Shown piece by piece: positions 1-10,774 of a stretch of DNA of 64,000 bases. Source of the stretch: Okapia johnstoni. Taxonomy: Eukaryota > Chordata > Mammalia > Artiodactyla > Giraffidae. The first letter of the stretch is position 1, and every line of letters begins with the position of its first letter. Position numbers and translations under genes: made by a program. The stretch is from assembly GCA_024291935.2 (NCBI GenBank), contig CM044310.1, forward strand, positions 119,732,213 to 119,796,212. The letters run 5' to 3'. The notes beneath the pieces are model-generated. The model did not search any database, was not told where the DNA came from, and saw nothing but the letters and a program-made list of their open reading frames with translations.

Positions 1-120
1 CAGAGCTCCTGGACACGGCCCATCACGTTCTCTTCTCTTCAGCTTCTCATCCTCTCTGCCTTCTCCTTTCCTCTCCTCCTCTCTCCTCCCTCCCCCTTCC
101 TCTTCTCTTACTATCATCAC

Positions 121-278
121 TGAAAATAACAACAGCTAAACGTGTGCTAAGCGCCTCACCTGTGCCAGGCACTGTCCTCAGTGTTCTGCATGAATGCATC
201 TAAGCCTCACAACCCTGGGAGATGCTCCTGCTGTTATCCCACTGAGCAGATGAGGAAAACTGAGGCACAGCCAGTTCA
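121..278 (+). repeat. MIR SINE
   Basis: Carries the diagnostic MIR core: 'tgtgccaggcactgt' near 160-175 and 'cagatgaggaaaactgaggc' near 247-266. It is an ancient mammalian tRNA-derived SINE, diverged and without a clear tail. Confidence 0.8.
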
Positions 279-690
279 AGTGAGCCCAGCTGAGAATGGC
301 CAGAACCACACCTCAGGGTTGTCCAGAGATTTTTGTTGTCTCAAGCAGGCATTGCTGGAGACCTGGCGTGAATGCTAACCCTAACTGGAGATTCTGACCT
401 TCAGGAACCTCCTCCAGGGCCCCGCCCTGCCTTGCCCAACGCTTCTGGTGTCACAGGACCCTGAGTTGCTGCCACTTCTGCACAATGTAATTCCTGGTCT
501 GAGAGGGAAGAGAACCTCAGGGGACCTTGCAAGAGTGAGGTTGTACAAGAACCAGAACCAGTACAACTTCCTGATGATTCTGGACAGTTATGAGAGCCGG
601 TATTCCCTACCCATAGAATCGCCTACTCTATAGCCTTTCCCTCTGCTTGCTGATAAGCCCCAATGGCCCAGGCATGAATGGTTCATCTGA
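279..690. other. No gene recognised
   Basis: About 400 bases without a recognisable gene or young repeat. Short open stretches here show no family motif and no convincing splice context. Confidence 0.4.
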
Positions 691-734
691 ACCAGTCATC
701 ACAACTTCCATTTCCTTTTCAATGTCTGGGAGTG

Positions 735-1430
735 GCTCAAACAAACACATGTACACACATGTTCATAGCAGCACTGTTCACAACAGCCAAAGGTGGAAAC
801 ACCCCCAACACCCATCGACTAATGAACGGGTAAACCGAATGTGGTCTGGTCATAGAGTGGAATACTGTACAGTCGTAAAAAGACTGAGGTACTCATACAT
901 GCTACCATATGATCTACAAACACATGATGCTCAGAGAAAGAAGCAGACACAAAGGGACCCATACCGTATGGTTCCATTTATTTATTTGCTTATATTTTTG
1001 GCTGTACTGAGTCTTTGTTGCATCATGCTGGCTTCCCTAGTTGCAGAGAGTGGGCTCAGTTGTCCTGTGTCATGTGGGGTCTTAGTTCCCTGACCAGGGA
1101 TCAAACCCAAGTCCCCTGCATTGGAAGGCTGATTCTTAACCACTGGACCAGCAGGGAAGTCCCCCATATGGTTCCAGATGAAATACCCAGAATAAGTAGA
1201 TCCACAGAGACAAAAACCCGGGAGTAGTTGCCGGAGCTAGGGGAAGAGGAGAATAGGGCATGCTTGCTTAATGGGTATGCAGTTTCCTTTTGCCGTGATG
1301 AAAAATATCTGGGGCTAGATAGTGGTGATGACTGCACAGTGTTGCGAATGTTCATCTAGTGTCACTGGCTTGTAGGTTTTTAAATGGCTGAAGTGATGGA
1401 TTTTATGAGTGTTTCTACCACAATAAGAAT
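735..1430 (+). repeat. Old L1 (L1M) 3' end, split by a SINE
   Basis: Reads like the 3' end of L1M elements: 'gttcatagcagcactgttca' and 'aacagccaaaggtggaaac' near 760-800, then 'ggagtagttgccggagctag' after the SINE. It is interrupted at 977-1166 by a CHR SINE and resumes at about 1167. Confidence 0.7.
977..1166 (-). repeat. CHR-type SINE inserted in the L1
   Basis: On the plus strand it ends in 'ccactggaccagcagggaag', the reverse of the CHR 5' end, and carries the reversed B-box 'gggatcaaacccaagtcccc'. A perfect 10-bp target duplication, TATGGTTCCA, flanks it at 967-976 and 1167-1176. Confidence 0.8.
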
Positions 1431-1434
1431 AAAG

Positions 1435-2420
1435 TCTAAGGATAGGCAAAGGGCAGTACAGCCAGTGTGAAATAGAAAGAAGCCAGCTGAGGTTCCGGGG
1501 TGGACATCGCTCCCTGATGAGAACACAGAAGGCAAGGAGGCAAGCTGTTTTATTCTTGAGCATGTTTGTGCCAGGACAGGATGCTTGGAGCTGCCCCAGA
1601 CATAATGCGATCTGGAGGCAGCAAGCCAAATATTGAGGATGTCAGGGCAGTAAAACAGAAAGGGCTTGGTCCTTATTGGCATGCTCGAGTGTTGGTACAA
1701 AGCCTTCCTGTTGGGCAAGATGATTAAAGATCTTCGTTGCTTGAGCCAGCGTTAGGTAATCGGTTCCTTGCCACTGAGCTCATCTTAGCCGATGGGATGA
1801 TTCTGCTAAGGGACAGGACTTGGTGAGAAACCAAAGCCCATGACTACAGGTGAAGAGGATGCCTCTGAGAAGACTCTTTAATTTGCCACACTCCTCTTTG
1901 GATAGCTCAGAGTCTTATTAGAGAGGAGAGAGGCTCAGAGAGGGGTAAAAGTGTGAGATGTCTCCTGTCAGTACAGGGCATTGAACGGGCAGAAGCTGAC
2001 TGGGGGACTGGGGTCTTCTCTAGGGCTCTGTAGCCGGAGAGACCATGTATGTCAACGATCACCTTTTGCAGGTGGAAGAAAGTAGATGCTTTCACATCCT
2101 CCTCATCTCCCCAGCTGCCGGTTCCCTTCCAGCATTCCTCACCACGCTCTCCTTGTCTCAGATGAGCCCCGAGATGGGGACACAAGGGCAAGTGAATATC
2201 CTGTTTCTTTACTTCCTGTCTGACTGTAGACCCTCAGCGGTGCCACTCCCTGACTCAGCACCTGGAGAGAAGATTGGTGATGCCAAGTGTCCCCAACGTC
2301 ATCCTTAGCAGAGCCTGCAGGTTGGCTCACTCGACCCCCATCCACAGCTCTTATCTCCTTGATATTTCTCTATTGTAGAAGCTGGAAAGTGCGAGGTAAG
2401 AAAAGGGTTAGGAAGGTTGC
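1435..2420. other. No gene recognised
   Basis: Roughly 1 kb with no young repeat and no coding signal I can support. Reading frames of up to 112 codons occur on the minus strand at 1315-1718, but they show no domain motif and overlap the L1 tail. Confidence 0.4.
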
Positions 2421-2540
2421 AGGACCTTCCCTGGCAGTCTAGCGGCTAGGACTTTGCACTTCCACGGCAGAGGGCACAAGTTCAATCCCTGGTAGGGGAA
2501 GTTCCTCAAGCTCAGCAGTATGGCAGAAAAAGAAAAAAAT
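2421..2540 (+). repeat. CHR-type SINE
   Basis: Starts 'accttccctggcagtctagc', has the B-box-like 'gttcaatccctggtagggga', and ends in an A-rich tail near 2526-2540. Confidence 0.75.
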
Positions 2541-2894
2541 GCAAAGAAGGGAAGATCAGAATTACTGGAGTGTGTCGCAAATTTCCATAAGATAGTGTAT
2601 AAACTTCTGATTGCTAACTGATAAGGACAGAATGAAGAAACAAAATAGGTGATTAAATAGTTTATCCCATTAGGGGATTGTCGGTAGAAAAAATATGGGA
2701 GACGCCTGCAAGTTACTGATGACTCCAGAAAGCAGGTTTCCTTAACCATAGAACCAAGCAGGTCAAAGCCATTCAGCAGAAGTAGGAGACCTGCCCCTAC
2801 CAATAAAACAGTGGTGGCATGAGCCCCACATCCTGCCCAGTGAGCTCAGGAACTTAATAATCCGTGGGACATGCTCTCTGTACTCACAAAAAAC

Positions 2895-3240
2895 AAAAAT
2901 AAAAAACCAATAATTTGTGGACCCAGCTTCCCCATGTAGGAACAAGAATACTCCCCTGCTCAACCTGGAGGAGGAGCTGATGATGGAAACATCACATCTA
3001 CTCAAGAAAGACAAGAAAGGTCTTCCCCCCCTCCCCACTTTTCCTTTGATTAAAAACTGTAGCCCAGAAAGTTCTTGGGGGCGTCACCCCCTTGTCTGCC
3101 CGCTTGGAAGCCCCACAAGAGTCCTGGTCTAATAAATCTCTTGTCATCTCCCTCTTTGCTCTCGCTGAGCTCCTCTCTGCACTGAGACATGCAGGGCTGT
3201 GGTGCCGGAGGTCTTCAGAGCCCCCCCTGAAATGACAGCA
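2895..3240 (+). repeat. Possible solo LTR (family unassigned)
   Basis: A C-rich stretch leads to 'tctaataaatctcttgtcat' near 3130, an AATAAA signal followed by a T/C-rich stretch, as in the R/U5 part of many LTRs. No paired copy is present in the window. This is inferred from composition only. Confidence 0.3.
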
Positions 3241-3249
3241 GTCAGCCTC

Positions 3250-3560
3250 CCTGCTATAACAAACAGCGACATACTCAGGGACTCAAAGCAGCACAGAGTT
3301 GCCATCTTCCGGTTCTAGAGGGCTTCAGTCCAAAGTGGGTCCTGCTGGCTAAGATCACAGTGCTGGCAGGCTGTGATCCTTCTGGAGTCTCAAGCGGAGA
3401 ATCCACTCCTTGCCTTTTCTCAGCTTTTCTGGAGGCCGCTGGCATACCTTGCCTCCTAAAAACCAAGTCGCTCTGAAACCTCTTGGTGTCACATCTCCTT
3501 CTCTGATCCCAACACTCCTGCTTCTGTCTTACAAGGACCCCTGCAACTGCCATGGGCACT
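3250..3560 (-). repeat. MaLR (MLT1/MST-like) LTR, diverged
   Basis: On the plus strand it follows the reversed MaLR consensus loosely: 'gctataacaaacagcgacat', then 'gttctagagggcttcagtcc'. It resembles the better copy at 11420-11870. Non-coding; frames here are accidental. Confidence 0.5.
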
Positions 3561-3949
3561 CCGGATTCATCCAGAACAATGGCCTCATTTCAGGATTCTT
3601 CACTAATCACGGCTGCAGAGTCCCACTTACCGTGCGAAGGTCATGTATTCCCAGGTTCTGGCGACAAGGAAGTGGACAGCTTTGAGGGACTCTTCTTCTG
3701 CCTACCACCAGTAGGAAGGGTGAGTCCCATCAAGAGGGAATATGTTAGTGTAAATTCCCGTGTACCGCGCACAGTGAGGCCAAATAAACAGGAACGTCGG
3801 AGTTTAGAGCAGAGAAACGTTAACCACAGGGTCAGGCAAGGAGACTGGGTGGCTCATGCCCTAAAAAGCCCTGAGCTCTGAAAGGGTTTCGGCAAAGCTT
3901 TTTATTTATTTAAGTTAGAATACTTTGAGAAAGATCTTTAGCTGTTTTG

Positions 3950-4170
3950 GTGGTGGTTTAGTTGCTAAGTCATGTCCAACTCTTGCAACCCCACGGACTG
4001 CAGTCTGTAGTCCCACAGAACTGTAGTTGCTTTACACAGCAGTAAAAATTATATGTTATACGTTGCGTGCTCAATTGTGTCTGACTCTTGGCGACCCCAG
4101 GGACTGTAGCCCGCCAGGCACCTCTGTCCATGGGATTTTCCAGACAAGAATCCTGGAGTGGGTTCAGCAA
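3950..4170 (-). repeat. Two Bov-A SINE fragments
   Basis: Two partial copies, about 3955-4010 and 4063-4166, both in the reversed Bov-A orientation ('gactgtagcccgccaggca', 'tccatgggattttccagac'). They are separated by about 50 bases of other sequence. Confidence 0.75.
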
Positions 4171-4789
4171 AGCTTTTTAAAAAGCCAGGTGAGGGGGGTG
4201 GGTCACAGGGTGTGTGCCGGGGTTCACTTTATCAGTCCTCGGGCTCCAGGAGGCCTGGAGTTATGTGCTCATGGACATCGAGCAATGAACATCTTCCACT
4301 TGGTGGAGGGTTTTCACATCTGCAAAACAGCTCGGGAAGTGTATGTCAAATACTATTATCTGGATACTTCAGAGAGGAACTGAAGCAGAGGTTATGGAGG
4401 AAGGCCTGTTCTCGCCTCCCCCCACACAAGGTCCCACAGCTCACTCATTGGTTACAATATCTGAGCGGACTTGAAGGAAGTGAGAAAGTTATTAATAGTT
4501 ATGCCTTTATCTGGAGGCCGGGCATTTTAGAAAGAGGAAACAGCCACTTCAAAGACCTAAGGCAGAAAAGCACCTAGTGTGTTTGAGGAGTAACTGGGAA
4601 GCCAGTGTGGTTGGAGAAGTAAGAGATGAGGTTATGACAACAACAGCAAAAAAGTGAGGAATGAGGCTATTTAAGATATTTTTTACTCATTCTGAGGACT
4701 TAGGGCTGCTCTTTTTCTTTGAGTAAAATAGGAAGCTGTTTCAAAATTTGGGGTGTGATCTGACTTAGGTTTTAAAATAAAGTTGCCCT
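4170..4789. other. No gene recognised; old repeat-like sequence
   Basis: No coding or splice signal that I can support. The last part (about 4620-4785) resembles the same old repeat as 58150-59460 ('ggtgtgatctgacttaggtt'). No function can be assigned. Confidence 0.35.
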
Positions 4790-5180
4790 GGGACTTCCAC
4801 GGTGGTCCAGTGGTTAAGAATCTACCTTCCAATGTAGGTGAAAGAAAGAAAGAAAAGAAAGTGAAGTCACGTCCGATTCTTTGCAACCGCATGGACTGTA
4901 GCCTACCAGGCTCCTCTGTCCATGGGATTTTCCAGGCAAGAGTACCGGAGCAGGGTGCCATTTCCTTCTGCAGGGAATATTCCCAACACAGGGATCAAAC
5001 CCAGCTCTCCTGCATTGTAGGCAGATGCTTTATCATCTGAGCCACCATGGAAGTTCCCAATGTAGGTGACAAGGGTTCAATCCCTGGTCAGAGAACTAAG
5101 ATCCCACGTGCTTTGGGAGCAGTTAAGCCCCCTGCTGCAACTAAGACCCGTTGCAGCCAAAAATAAATTTAAAAAATAAG
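4790..5180 (+). repeat. CHR-type SINE split by a Bov-tA
   Basis: The 5' part (4790-4841) reads 'gggacttccacggtggtcca'. It resumes at 5070 with 'caagggttcaatccctggtc' and ends in an A-rich tail near 5160-5178. The break is exactly at the nested Bov-tA target duplication. Confidence 0.85.
4842..5056 (-). repeat. Bov-tA SINE nested in a CHR SINE
   Basis: A full reversed Bov-tA with a (GAAA)n-like tail at 4841-4861. It is bounded by a perfect 13-bp target duplication, CCAATGTAGGTGA, at 4829-4841 and 5057-5069. The nesting shows that it is younger than the CHR copy. Confidence 0.9.
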
Positions 5181-5933
5181 GTTGACCAATGAAATACAGG
5201 CTTCCCAGTTAATTTTGAATTTCAGATCAAAGAATATTTTTTTTTTTTAGTATTAAGTATCTCCCTGAAACTGCAAGAGACATACTTATGCTAAAAAATG
5301 TTTGTTGTTGTTGATCTGAAATTTAAATTTAACTGGGTATTCTGGGTTTTAATTTGCTAAATCTGGCGATCCTATTTTTAAAGACTCTGCTGTGTTGAGA
5401 CCATGTGGTTGAGGTGAGTGAGACAGAAACAGGGTAATCATTTCGGAGGCCATCATGATAATCTGGGTGAGGAATTACGGTGACTCAGGCTGGGGGATAC
5501 CTGTAGCGGCTGCAGACCACCCTGCCCACCCCGCCCAGCCCTGCCCCTCCCCTTGCTTTAATGGCTGTTGCACAATCTTAGTGAACAGGAGGAGATACGC
5601 TTGCAGGATCCAACAACAGCAGCTGTAAGAGAAATATTCCCTGCCCACTCATTTTCACGTGCAAGGAAAAACACTGAAATGCGAGATATGAAAAGTCACA
5701 CGATAAGACGGCCTTCGGAATTTGCATGGCTCCCATATCCCTGTTATGAATGCATTTCTCACACTGTACTTCTTTTTCCCCTTAGATAAAAATTCGAATT
5801 TCTGATCGTGGCTTGCCCTGGCCCTCTTCTTGTGCTAAGTTCCTTTTTTAAAAAAATATTTTCGTTGTAGTTGATTTACCTTGTTGGGTCAGTTTCTGCT
5901 GTACAGCAAAGTGAATCAGCCGTACATATACAT
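5181..5933. other. No gene recognised; ends in an L1 3' UTR fragment
   Basis: Mostly unassigned sequence. The last 90 bases (about 5845-5933) match the reversed ruminant L1 3' end ('gtacagcaaagtgaatcagc'). The target site of the next SINE lies in it. Confidence 0.45.
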
Positions 5934-6160
5934 GGGCTTCTCAGGTGGCGCTAGTGGTAAAGAACCGTCCTGCCAATGCAGGAGATGTGAGAGACACAGG
6001 TTTGATCCCTGGGTCAAGAAGATCCCCTGGAGGAGAAAATGGCAACCCACTCTAGAATTCTTGCCTGGAGAACCCCATGGACAGAAGAGCCTGGTGGGCT
6101 ACGGTTCATAAGGTTGCAAAGAGTTGGACATGACTGGGGGCAGCTTAGCACATACACATG
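5934..6160 (+). repeat. Bov-tA SINE
   Basis: Begins 'gggcttctcaggtggcgcta', has 'gatcccctggaggagaaaat' in the middle and ends 'agttggacatgactgggggc'. It is flanked by near-identical 'tacatatacat' and 'cacatacacat'. Confidence 0.9.
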
Positions 6161-6219
6161 TCCCTTCTTCTCTTGTGCTAAGTTCTGACCAGCCTTCTCT
6201 GCCTTAGCCAGTTGGCTGG

Positions 6220-6625
6220 AACTAGAATGTGCCAAGAACTGGAAGTTTAGAACTAGAATGTGACAAGCCTGCTTCTGCCTCAGGGCCTTTGCACTGATTG
6301 TACCTTCTGCCTGAGATGTCATCCCGCTTACATGTCTCATGGCTAGATAGTTCACAGCCTTTTTTTGGCTGTGTTGGGTCTCCGTTGTGATGTGTCGGCT
6401 CCAGAGCGCACAGGCTCAATAGTTGCAGCGTGCAGATTTAGTTGCCCCATGGCACATGAGATCTTAATTCCCAGACTAGGGATGAAACCCACATCCGCTA
6501 CATTGGCAGGAAGATTCTTAACCCCTGGATCACCAGGGAAGTCCTAGTTCGCAGCCTTTAATTCTCAGACGGAACATTTCCATCAAAGCTCTCCTTGGAC
6601 TTCCCTGGTAGCCCCCGCTCGCAAC
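6220..6625 (+). repeat. L2-like ancient LINE fragment, split by a SINE
   Basis: Contains the L2-type phrase 'cctcagggcctttgcactga' near 6278-6300. It is interrupted by a CHR SINE and resumes at about 6546. Confidence 0.55.
6364..6544 (-). repeat. CHR-type SINE inserted in the L2-like fragment
   Basis: Reversed CHR ('cctggatcaccagggaagtc' at its end). Near-identical 16-base flanks, TAGTTC(A/G)CAGCCTTT, occur at 6348-6363 and 6545-6559 and are a target duplication with one difference. Confidence 0.85.
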
Positions 6626-6700
6626 TAGGAAAACCCCACGAGCAGCAATGAAAACCCAGTGCAGCCAGAAATAAAATCAATTAATTATTTTTAAAAAGAC
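6595..6700 (+). repeat. CHR-type SINE, internally deleted
   Basis: Starts 'ttggacttccctggtagccc' and ends 'gcagccagaaataaaatcaa'. The tRNA B-box region is missing. Confidence 0.65.
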
Positions 6701-6835
6701 ATAGCACACCCACACGATTGAAAGAAGAAATTACTCAAGTTCCCCACTCTTGTTAACATTTTGATGGAGGTCACCTCACATTTTCATGTGCATTTATTCA
6801 TGAGTTCATTTTTTAAAGAAACTTTTTTTTTCATT

Positions 6836-7008
6836 TTTAGTTTTTATTAAACTTCTTCTGTTGCTGCTACCACATTGTTTCGGTTTTATGCTTCGGGGTT
6901 TGACTGTGAGGCTTGTTGGATCTTAGCTCCCGAACCGGGGATCAAGCCTGCACCCCTTCCATTGAAAGGAAGGAGTCTTAGCCACTCGACCACCAGGGAA
7001 ATCCCAAT
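6836..7008 (-). repeat. CHR-type SINE
   Basis: A reversed CHR: T-rich start, 'ggggatcaagcctgcacccc' and terminal 'cgaccaccagggaaatccc'. Confidence 0.8.
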
Positions 7009-7017
7009 TCAGAGTTC

Positions 7018-7018
<1 letters not shown>

Positions 7019-7070
<52 letters not shown>
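7019..7070. repeat. (TG)n microsatellite
   Basis: An uninterrupted TG dinucleotide run of about 25 units. Its length is likely to vary between animals. Confidence 0.97.
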
Positions 7071-7073
<3 letters not shown>

Positions 7074-7359
7074 ATTGGTTGTTTGTGTTTGCTTTTTGGT
7101 AAAAATGGACTCCTACCATCCATTTGTCTTAAAAACTTGTAGCCCTTGGTGCGATATTTGCAAGGTTGCACACGACAACAACAGAACAGAACATTCAAGG
7201 AGAATCATCATAAACTCAGTTTCTGCTCAGATTCAAAGACTGCAGGTGTCAATGAGGCCCGAATCCAAAGCAGGACCATCCATTTATGACTTAAGCTAGA
7301 AGCCCAACTTCCCCATCCTTGGTTCCTTGTCCACCTGCTACTAAAATTATAAGAGACTT

Positions 7360-7502
7360 TTTTTTTTCTTTTTCTGACGTTAGAGACTGAGCCGGCCATG
7401 CACCAGGGTCATATGAGCTCTTAGCCCCCGACCGGGCATGGAAGCCACGCTCCCCACATTGGGAGCCCAGAGTCTTAACCCCTGGACCACCAGGGAAGTC
7501 CC
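7360..7502 (-). repeat. CHR-type SINE
   Basis: T-rich start, then 'tcttagcccccgaccgggca' and the terminal 'ggaccaccagggaagtccc', reversed. Confidence 0.75.
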
Positions 7503-7739
7503 TAGAAGAGTTGTCTTATCTTGTTTTCACGTGTTTGTTTACAAGAGCTCTTGGCAGTGCTGTGGGTCCCACTCTCTCTTCAGCATAGGAGTGTGGTGAG
7601 GTTGATGGTTACTCATTTCAAGCTTCAAGTGGGGACAAGCTTCACCAGGACCATTCAGAGCACTGACTATGGGAAGAGGCTCAGAACCCAGAGAAGAATG
7701 GGATCTCGCTCATGTCTGAACCATCTCAGGCGCTCCAGA

Positions 7740-8110
7740 GTGTGCTAACGGCCTGGAAGGTGGTCAGCGGGGACAGCCTGGAGGAGAGGGACGGGGAGAA
7801 GGGAAGAGGAGGCGAGGGGAAGCAGAGAGAATATAAACGAGGGGTCTTATAGCCTTTACAGGAGCGCCACTCGGAGGTGGGAGGTGAGCGCTGCAGAGGC
7901 AGGCTGGAAATGCACCGACGGTCGCCCCCCACGTCCCCCGCCAAGACCCAGGGTTTCCTCCTGGGGGGAGATGCACCTACAGACATCAGAGGAGAAAACT
8001 GCAGCTTCGAGAGCGAGGAGGAAGAGGAGCAGAAGCTCCAGAAGCTCCAGGTGGGGACGGAAATAGAAAGCTGACCGTGCCCACGGGAGCGGCAGGCAAC
8101 TCGCCGAAAG
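7740..8110. other. GC-rich, purine-biased stretch, unassigned
   Basis: Contains a 65-codon open frame on the plus strand (7877-8074) rich in Glu near its end, with overlapping frames on both strands. I do not recognise a protein family and find no convincing splice sites. Purine bias alone would make such frames, so I do not call a gene. Confidence 0.3.
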
Positions 8111-8227
8111 CATTGCGATGACTGGACTGACACACATTTTTTCCTTCATGTGACTGAAAGAAAAAAAGACTGAAAGTCTTTATCATCTAAGGTGACTGTA
8201 GAAGTCATGAGATTTGTCCCTCGAGGA

Positions 8228-8362
8228 CACAGAGAAGGAAATGGCAACCCGCTCCAGTACTCTTGCCTGGAGAATCCCATGGATGGAAGAGGCTGGTAGG
8301 CTACAATCCATGGGGTCTTAAAGACGCGACTGAGCGACTTCACTTTCACTTTCAAGGACACA
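8228..8362 (+). repeat. Bov-A SINE
   Basis: Body 'gagaaggaaatggcaacccg', ending with the 'cttcactttcactttca' tail typical of Bov-A copies. Confidence 0.85.
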
Positions 8363-8489
8363 GATAAAAAAAAAATTAGGCCTGTGAGGTGGGTGCTGTA
8401 GGGAAACAAGAGGAAGAGGGAAAAAGTTGTTCTCTGAGTCAGTGTGATTATCACACCTACATCTTCACAAGGCCATATACTTAACAACT

Positions 8490-8793
8490 GCTCCCTGATA
8501 GCTCAATTGGTAAAGAAATCGCCTGTCATGCAGGAGACTGGGTTGATGCAGGAAGATCCACTGGGAAGGGATAGGCTACCCACTCCAGGATTCTTGGGCT
8601 TCCCTGGTGGCTCAGCTGCTAAAGAATCCACCCGCAATGCGGGAGACCTGGGTTCGATCCCTGGGTTGGGAAGATCCCCTGGAGAAGGGACAGGCTACCC
8701 ACTCCAGTGTTCTGGCCTAGAGAATTCCATGGACTGCATAGTCCATGGGGTCCCAAAGACTTGGATGTGGCTGAGCAACTTTCACTTTCATAC
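8490..8793 (+). repeat. Tandem Bov-tA SINE pair
   Basis: A partial Bov-tA (8490-8597) is followed directly by a full copy starting 'gggcttccctggtggctcag' at about 8598 and ending 'gcaactttcactttcatac'. It could be a dimeric subfamily or two insertions. Confidence 0.8.
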
Positions 8794-9054
8794 TTAAAAC
8801 TAGGGTGACCAACTCCAATTTGCCGGCAGATTTCTCAGTTTTAACCCTGCAATTTTCATGTCCTAGAAAACTCCTCATCCCCACCCCCCACTCCTCCACC
8901 CCACCTCCAACCCCAACCGGTTCCAGGAAAACTGGGTGGCTAGTCCTGCTGTTTACAACTCTTTGTCTCTATGATGAGGTCACAGAGCCCTGGAGACTTC
9001 TTTTTTTTTAAATTCTGACTCAGATTTTTTTTTTAATTGAAGTATAGTTAATTT

Positions 9055-9278
9055 GGGCTTCCCACATGGCACTAGTGGGAAAGAACCCACCTGCCAAAGC
9101 AGAGACATAAGAGATACAGGTTCCATCCCTGAATCGGGAAGATCCCCTGGAGGAGGGCATGGCAACCCACTCCAGTATTCTTTTCTGGAGAATCCCATGG
9201 ACAGAGGAGCCTGGCGGGCTACAGTCCATGGGGTTGCAAGGAGTTGGACACAAGTGAAGTGACTTAGCATGCATGCAT
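9055..9278 (+). repeat. Bov-tA SINE in an L1 3' UTR
   Basis: Starts 'gggcttcccacatggcacta' and ends 'gaagtgacttagcatgcatg'. The flanks are the two halves of a ruminant L1 3' end ('tgaagtatagttaattt' before, 'atagttgatttacaatattg' after). Confidence 0.85.
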
Positions 9279-9371
9279 AGTTGATTTACAATATTGTGTT
9301 AGGTTCAGGTATACAGCAAAGTGATTCAGTTATATTTTTTTCAGATTACATTTCATCGTTCCTGCATTCCT

Positions 9372-9607
9372 GCGTGTGTGCTCAGTCATGTCTCACTCTC
9401 CACAACCCCACGAACTCTACCCCGCCAGGCTCCTCTGTCCATGGGATTTTCCAGGCAAGAATACTGGAGTGGGTTGCCACTCCCTCTCCAGGGAATCTTC
9501 CCAACCCAGGGATCGAACAACGAGAATCCATGAACAGAGGAGCCTAGTGGGCTACCATCCATGGGGTTGCAAAGAGTCGGACATGACTGAGTGACTGAGC
9601 ACACATG
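9372..9607 (-). repeat. Fold-back Bov-tA: reversed copy joined to a forward part
   Basis: 9372-9527 is a reversed Bov-tA. At 9528 it switches to forward Bov-A sequence ('gaatccatgaacagaggagc') that runs to 'gactgagtgactgagcacac' at 9607. The two arms can pair. Confidence 0.75.
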
Positions 9608-9667
9608 GACATTTAAGGAGGATAAATACCAGAGCAGATGTCCATAAAGATATCTATTACAGTCACT

Positions 9668-9778
9668 GATTTTGTTTTTTAATTGGAGGGTAATTCCTTT
9701 ACAATGTTGTGTTGGTTTCTGCTGCACAGCAAAGTGAATCAGCCAAAGTATGCATATACCCCTCCCTCTGCAACCTGC
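9668..9778 (-). repeat. L1 3' UTR fragment (ruminant)
   Basis: The reversed L1 3' end phrase 'tttctgctgcacagcaaagt' occurs here, as also at 5895, 19740 and 28870. Confidence 0.65.
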
Positions 9779-9789
9779 CTCCCACCCCC

Positions 9790-10395
9790 TGCTCCAGGGT
9801 CACTGATTTTAATAATATTGTCAAGATTCTTTGATCAGAACCAAATCCCTTCTCAGACTAGCTTAGATACAAAGGACTCTTCTGGGTTGTTCGGATTCTT
9901 TTTGGTTTTGGTGTTGGCTCAGAAGGCTCCCAGAATGATTGAACAAGAAAGCAGCAAGCAGGGAAGAAATGCTGAGCTTCAAAAGCCATCCGAAGCCAGA
10001 TACAAAAGCTTGAAGGCACAATCACTCCGCTTCCTTTTTCCCAAGTTCTCTGAGTCATCTTTGTATTTCTCGTTAGAGACGGGCTTCCTCCACATGCTGA
10101 GACAGATGGTCCCCAGAGCTCTCAGGTTTCAAAGAGGATGACTTTTGGGGCAAGAGGAACGGAGAGGTGCTTCGCACCTCCATCCTGATCGTCCCCGCTG
10201 TGACTTCAGCACCTTGTTCACCCTGGGGCTGGGTGGCTCGGCGGAGAGGGGAGCCCAGTGAGTTCTTCAGATGAACCATCGATGGGGGTTGAAGCTGAGA
10301 TGCTCACAGGGCCAGCTTCCAGGGGCAAAGGGGACCTCGCATTCAGAAGGGGACCCGGGCTTGGGTCCTGATGCTCTGCAGTCACCATCGTGGGT
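9790..10395. other. No gene recognised
   Basis: About 600 bases of unassigned sequence. A 152-codon frame (9683-10141) starts inside the L1 fragment and shows no protein-family feature. I regard it as accidental. Confidence 0.35.
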
Positions 10396-10396
10396 T

Positions 10397-10715
10397 TTTT
10401 TTTTTTTAATATTTTAAATATTTATTTGGCTGTTCCAGGTCTTGGTTGCAGCATGTGGGATCTAGTTCCCTGAAAGTGTTTGTCACTCAGTCGTGTCCGA
10501 TTCTTTGTGACCCCAAGGACTGTAGCCCATCTGGCTCCTCTGTCCATGGGATTTCCCAGGCAAGAATACTGCAGTGGGTTGCCATGACCTCCCCCAGGGG
10601 ATCTTCCCAACCCAGGGATTGAACCTGGGTCCTTGTTCCCTGACCAGAGATCAAACCCTTGCCCCCTGCATTCGGAGCATGGAGTCTTAGCCACTGGACC
10701 ACTAGCAAAGTCCCG
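10397..10715 (-). repeat. CHR-type SINE split by a Bov-tA
   Basis: A reversed CHR with a T13 tract at its start and 'gccactggaccactagcaaa' at its end. It is broken at 10473 by a Bov-tA and resumes with 'ttccctgaccagagatcaaa'. Confidence 0.85.
10474..10634 (-). repeat. Bov-tA SINE nested in a CHR SINE
   Basis: A reversed Bov-tA starting 'aagtgtttgtcactcagtcg'. It is flanked by a perfect 9-bp target duplication, GTTCCCTGA, at 10465-10473 and 10635-10643. Confidence 0.85.
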
Positions 10716-10774
10716 GCCATCCTGAAGTTCTTCTTATGCTGCTTTTTTTTTTTTAAATATACTAGTCAATCCTA

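Noticed and set aside
7877..8074. A Glu-rich 65-codon coding exon
   Set aside because: The purine-rich composition opens frames on both strands. No splice sites or protein family were recognised.
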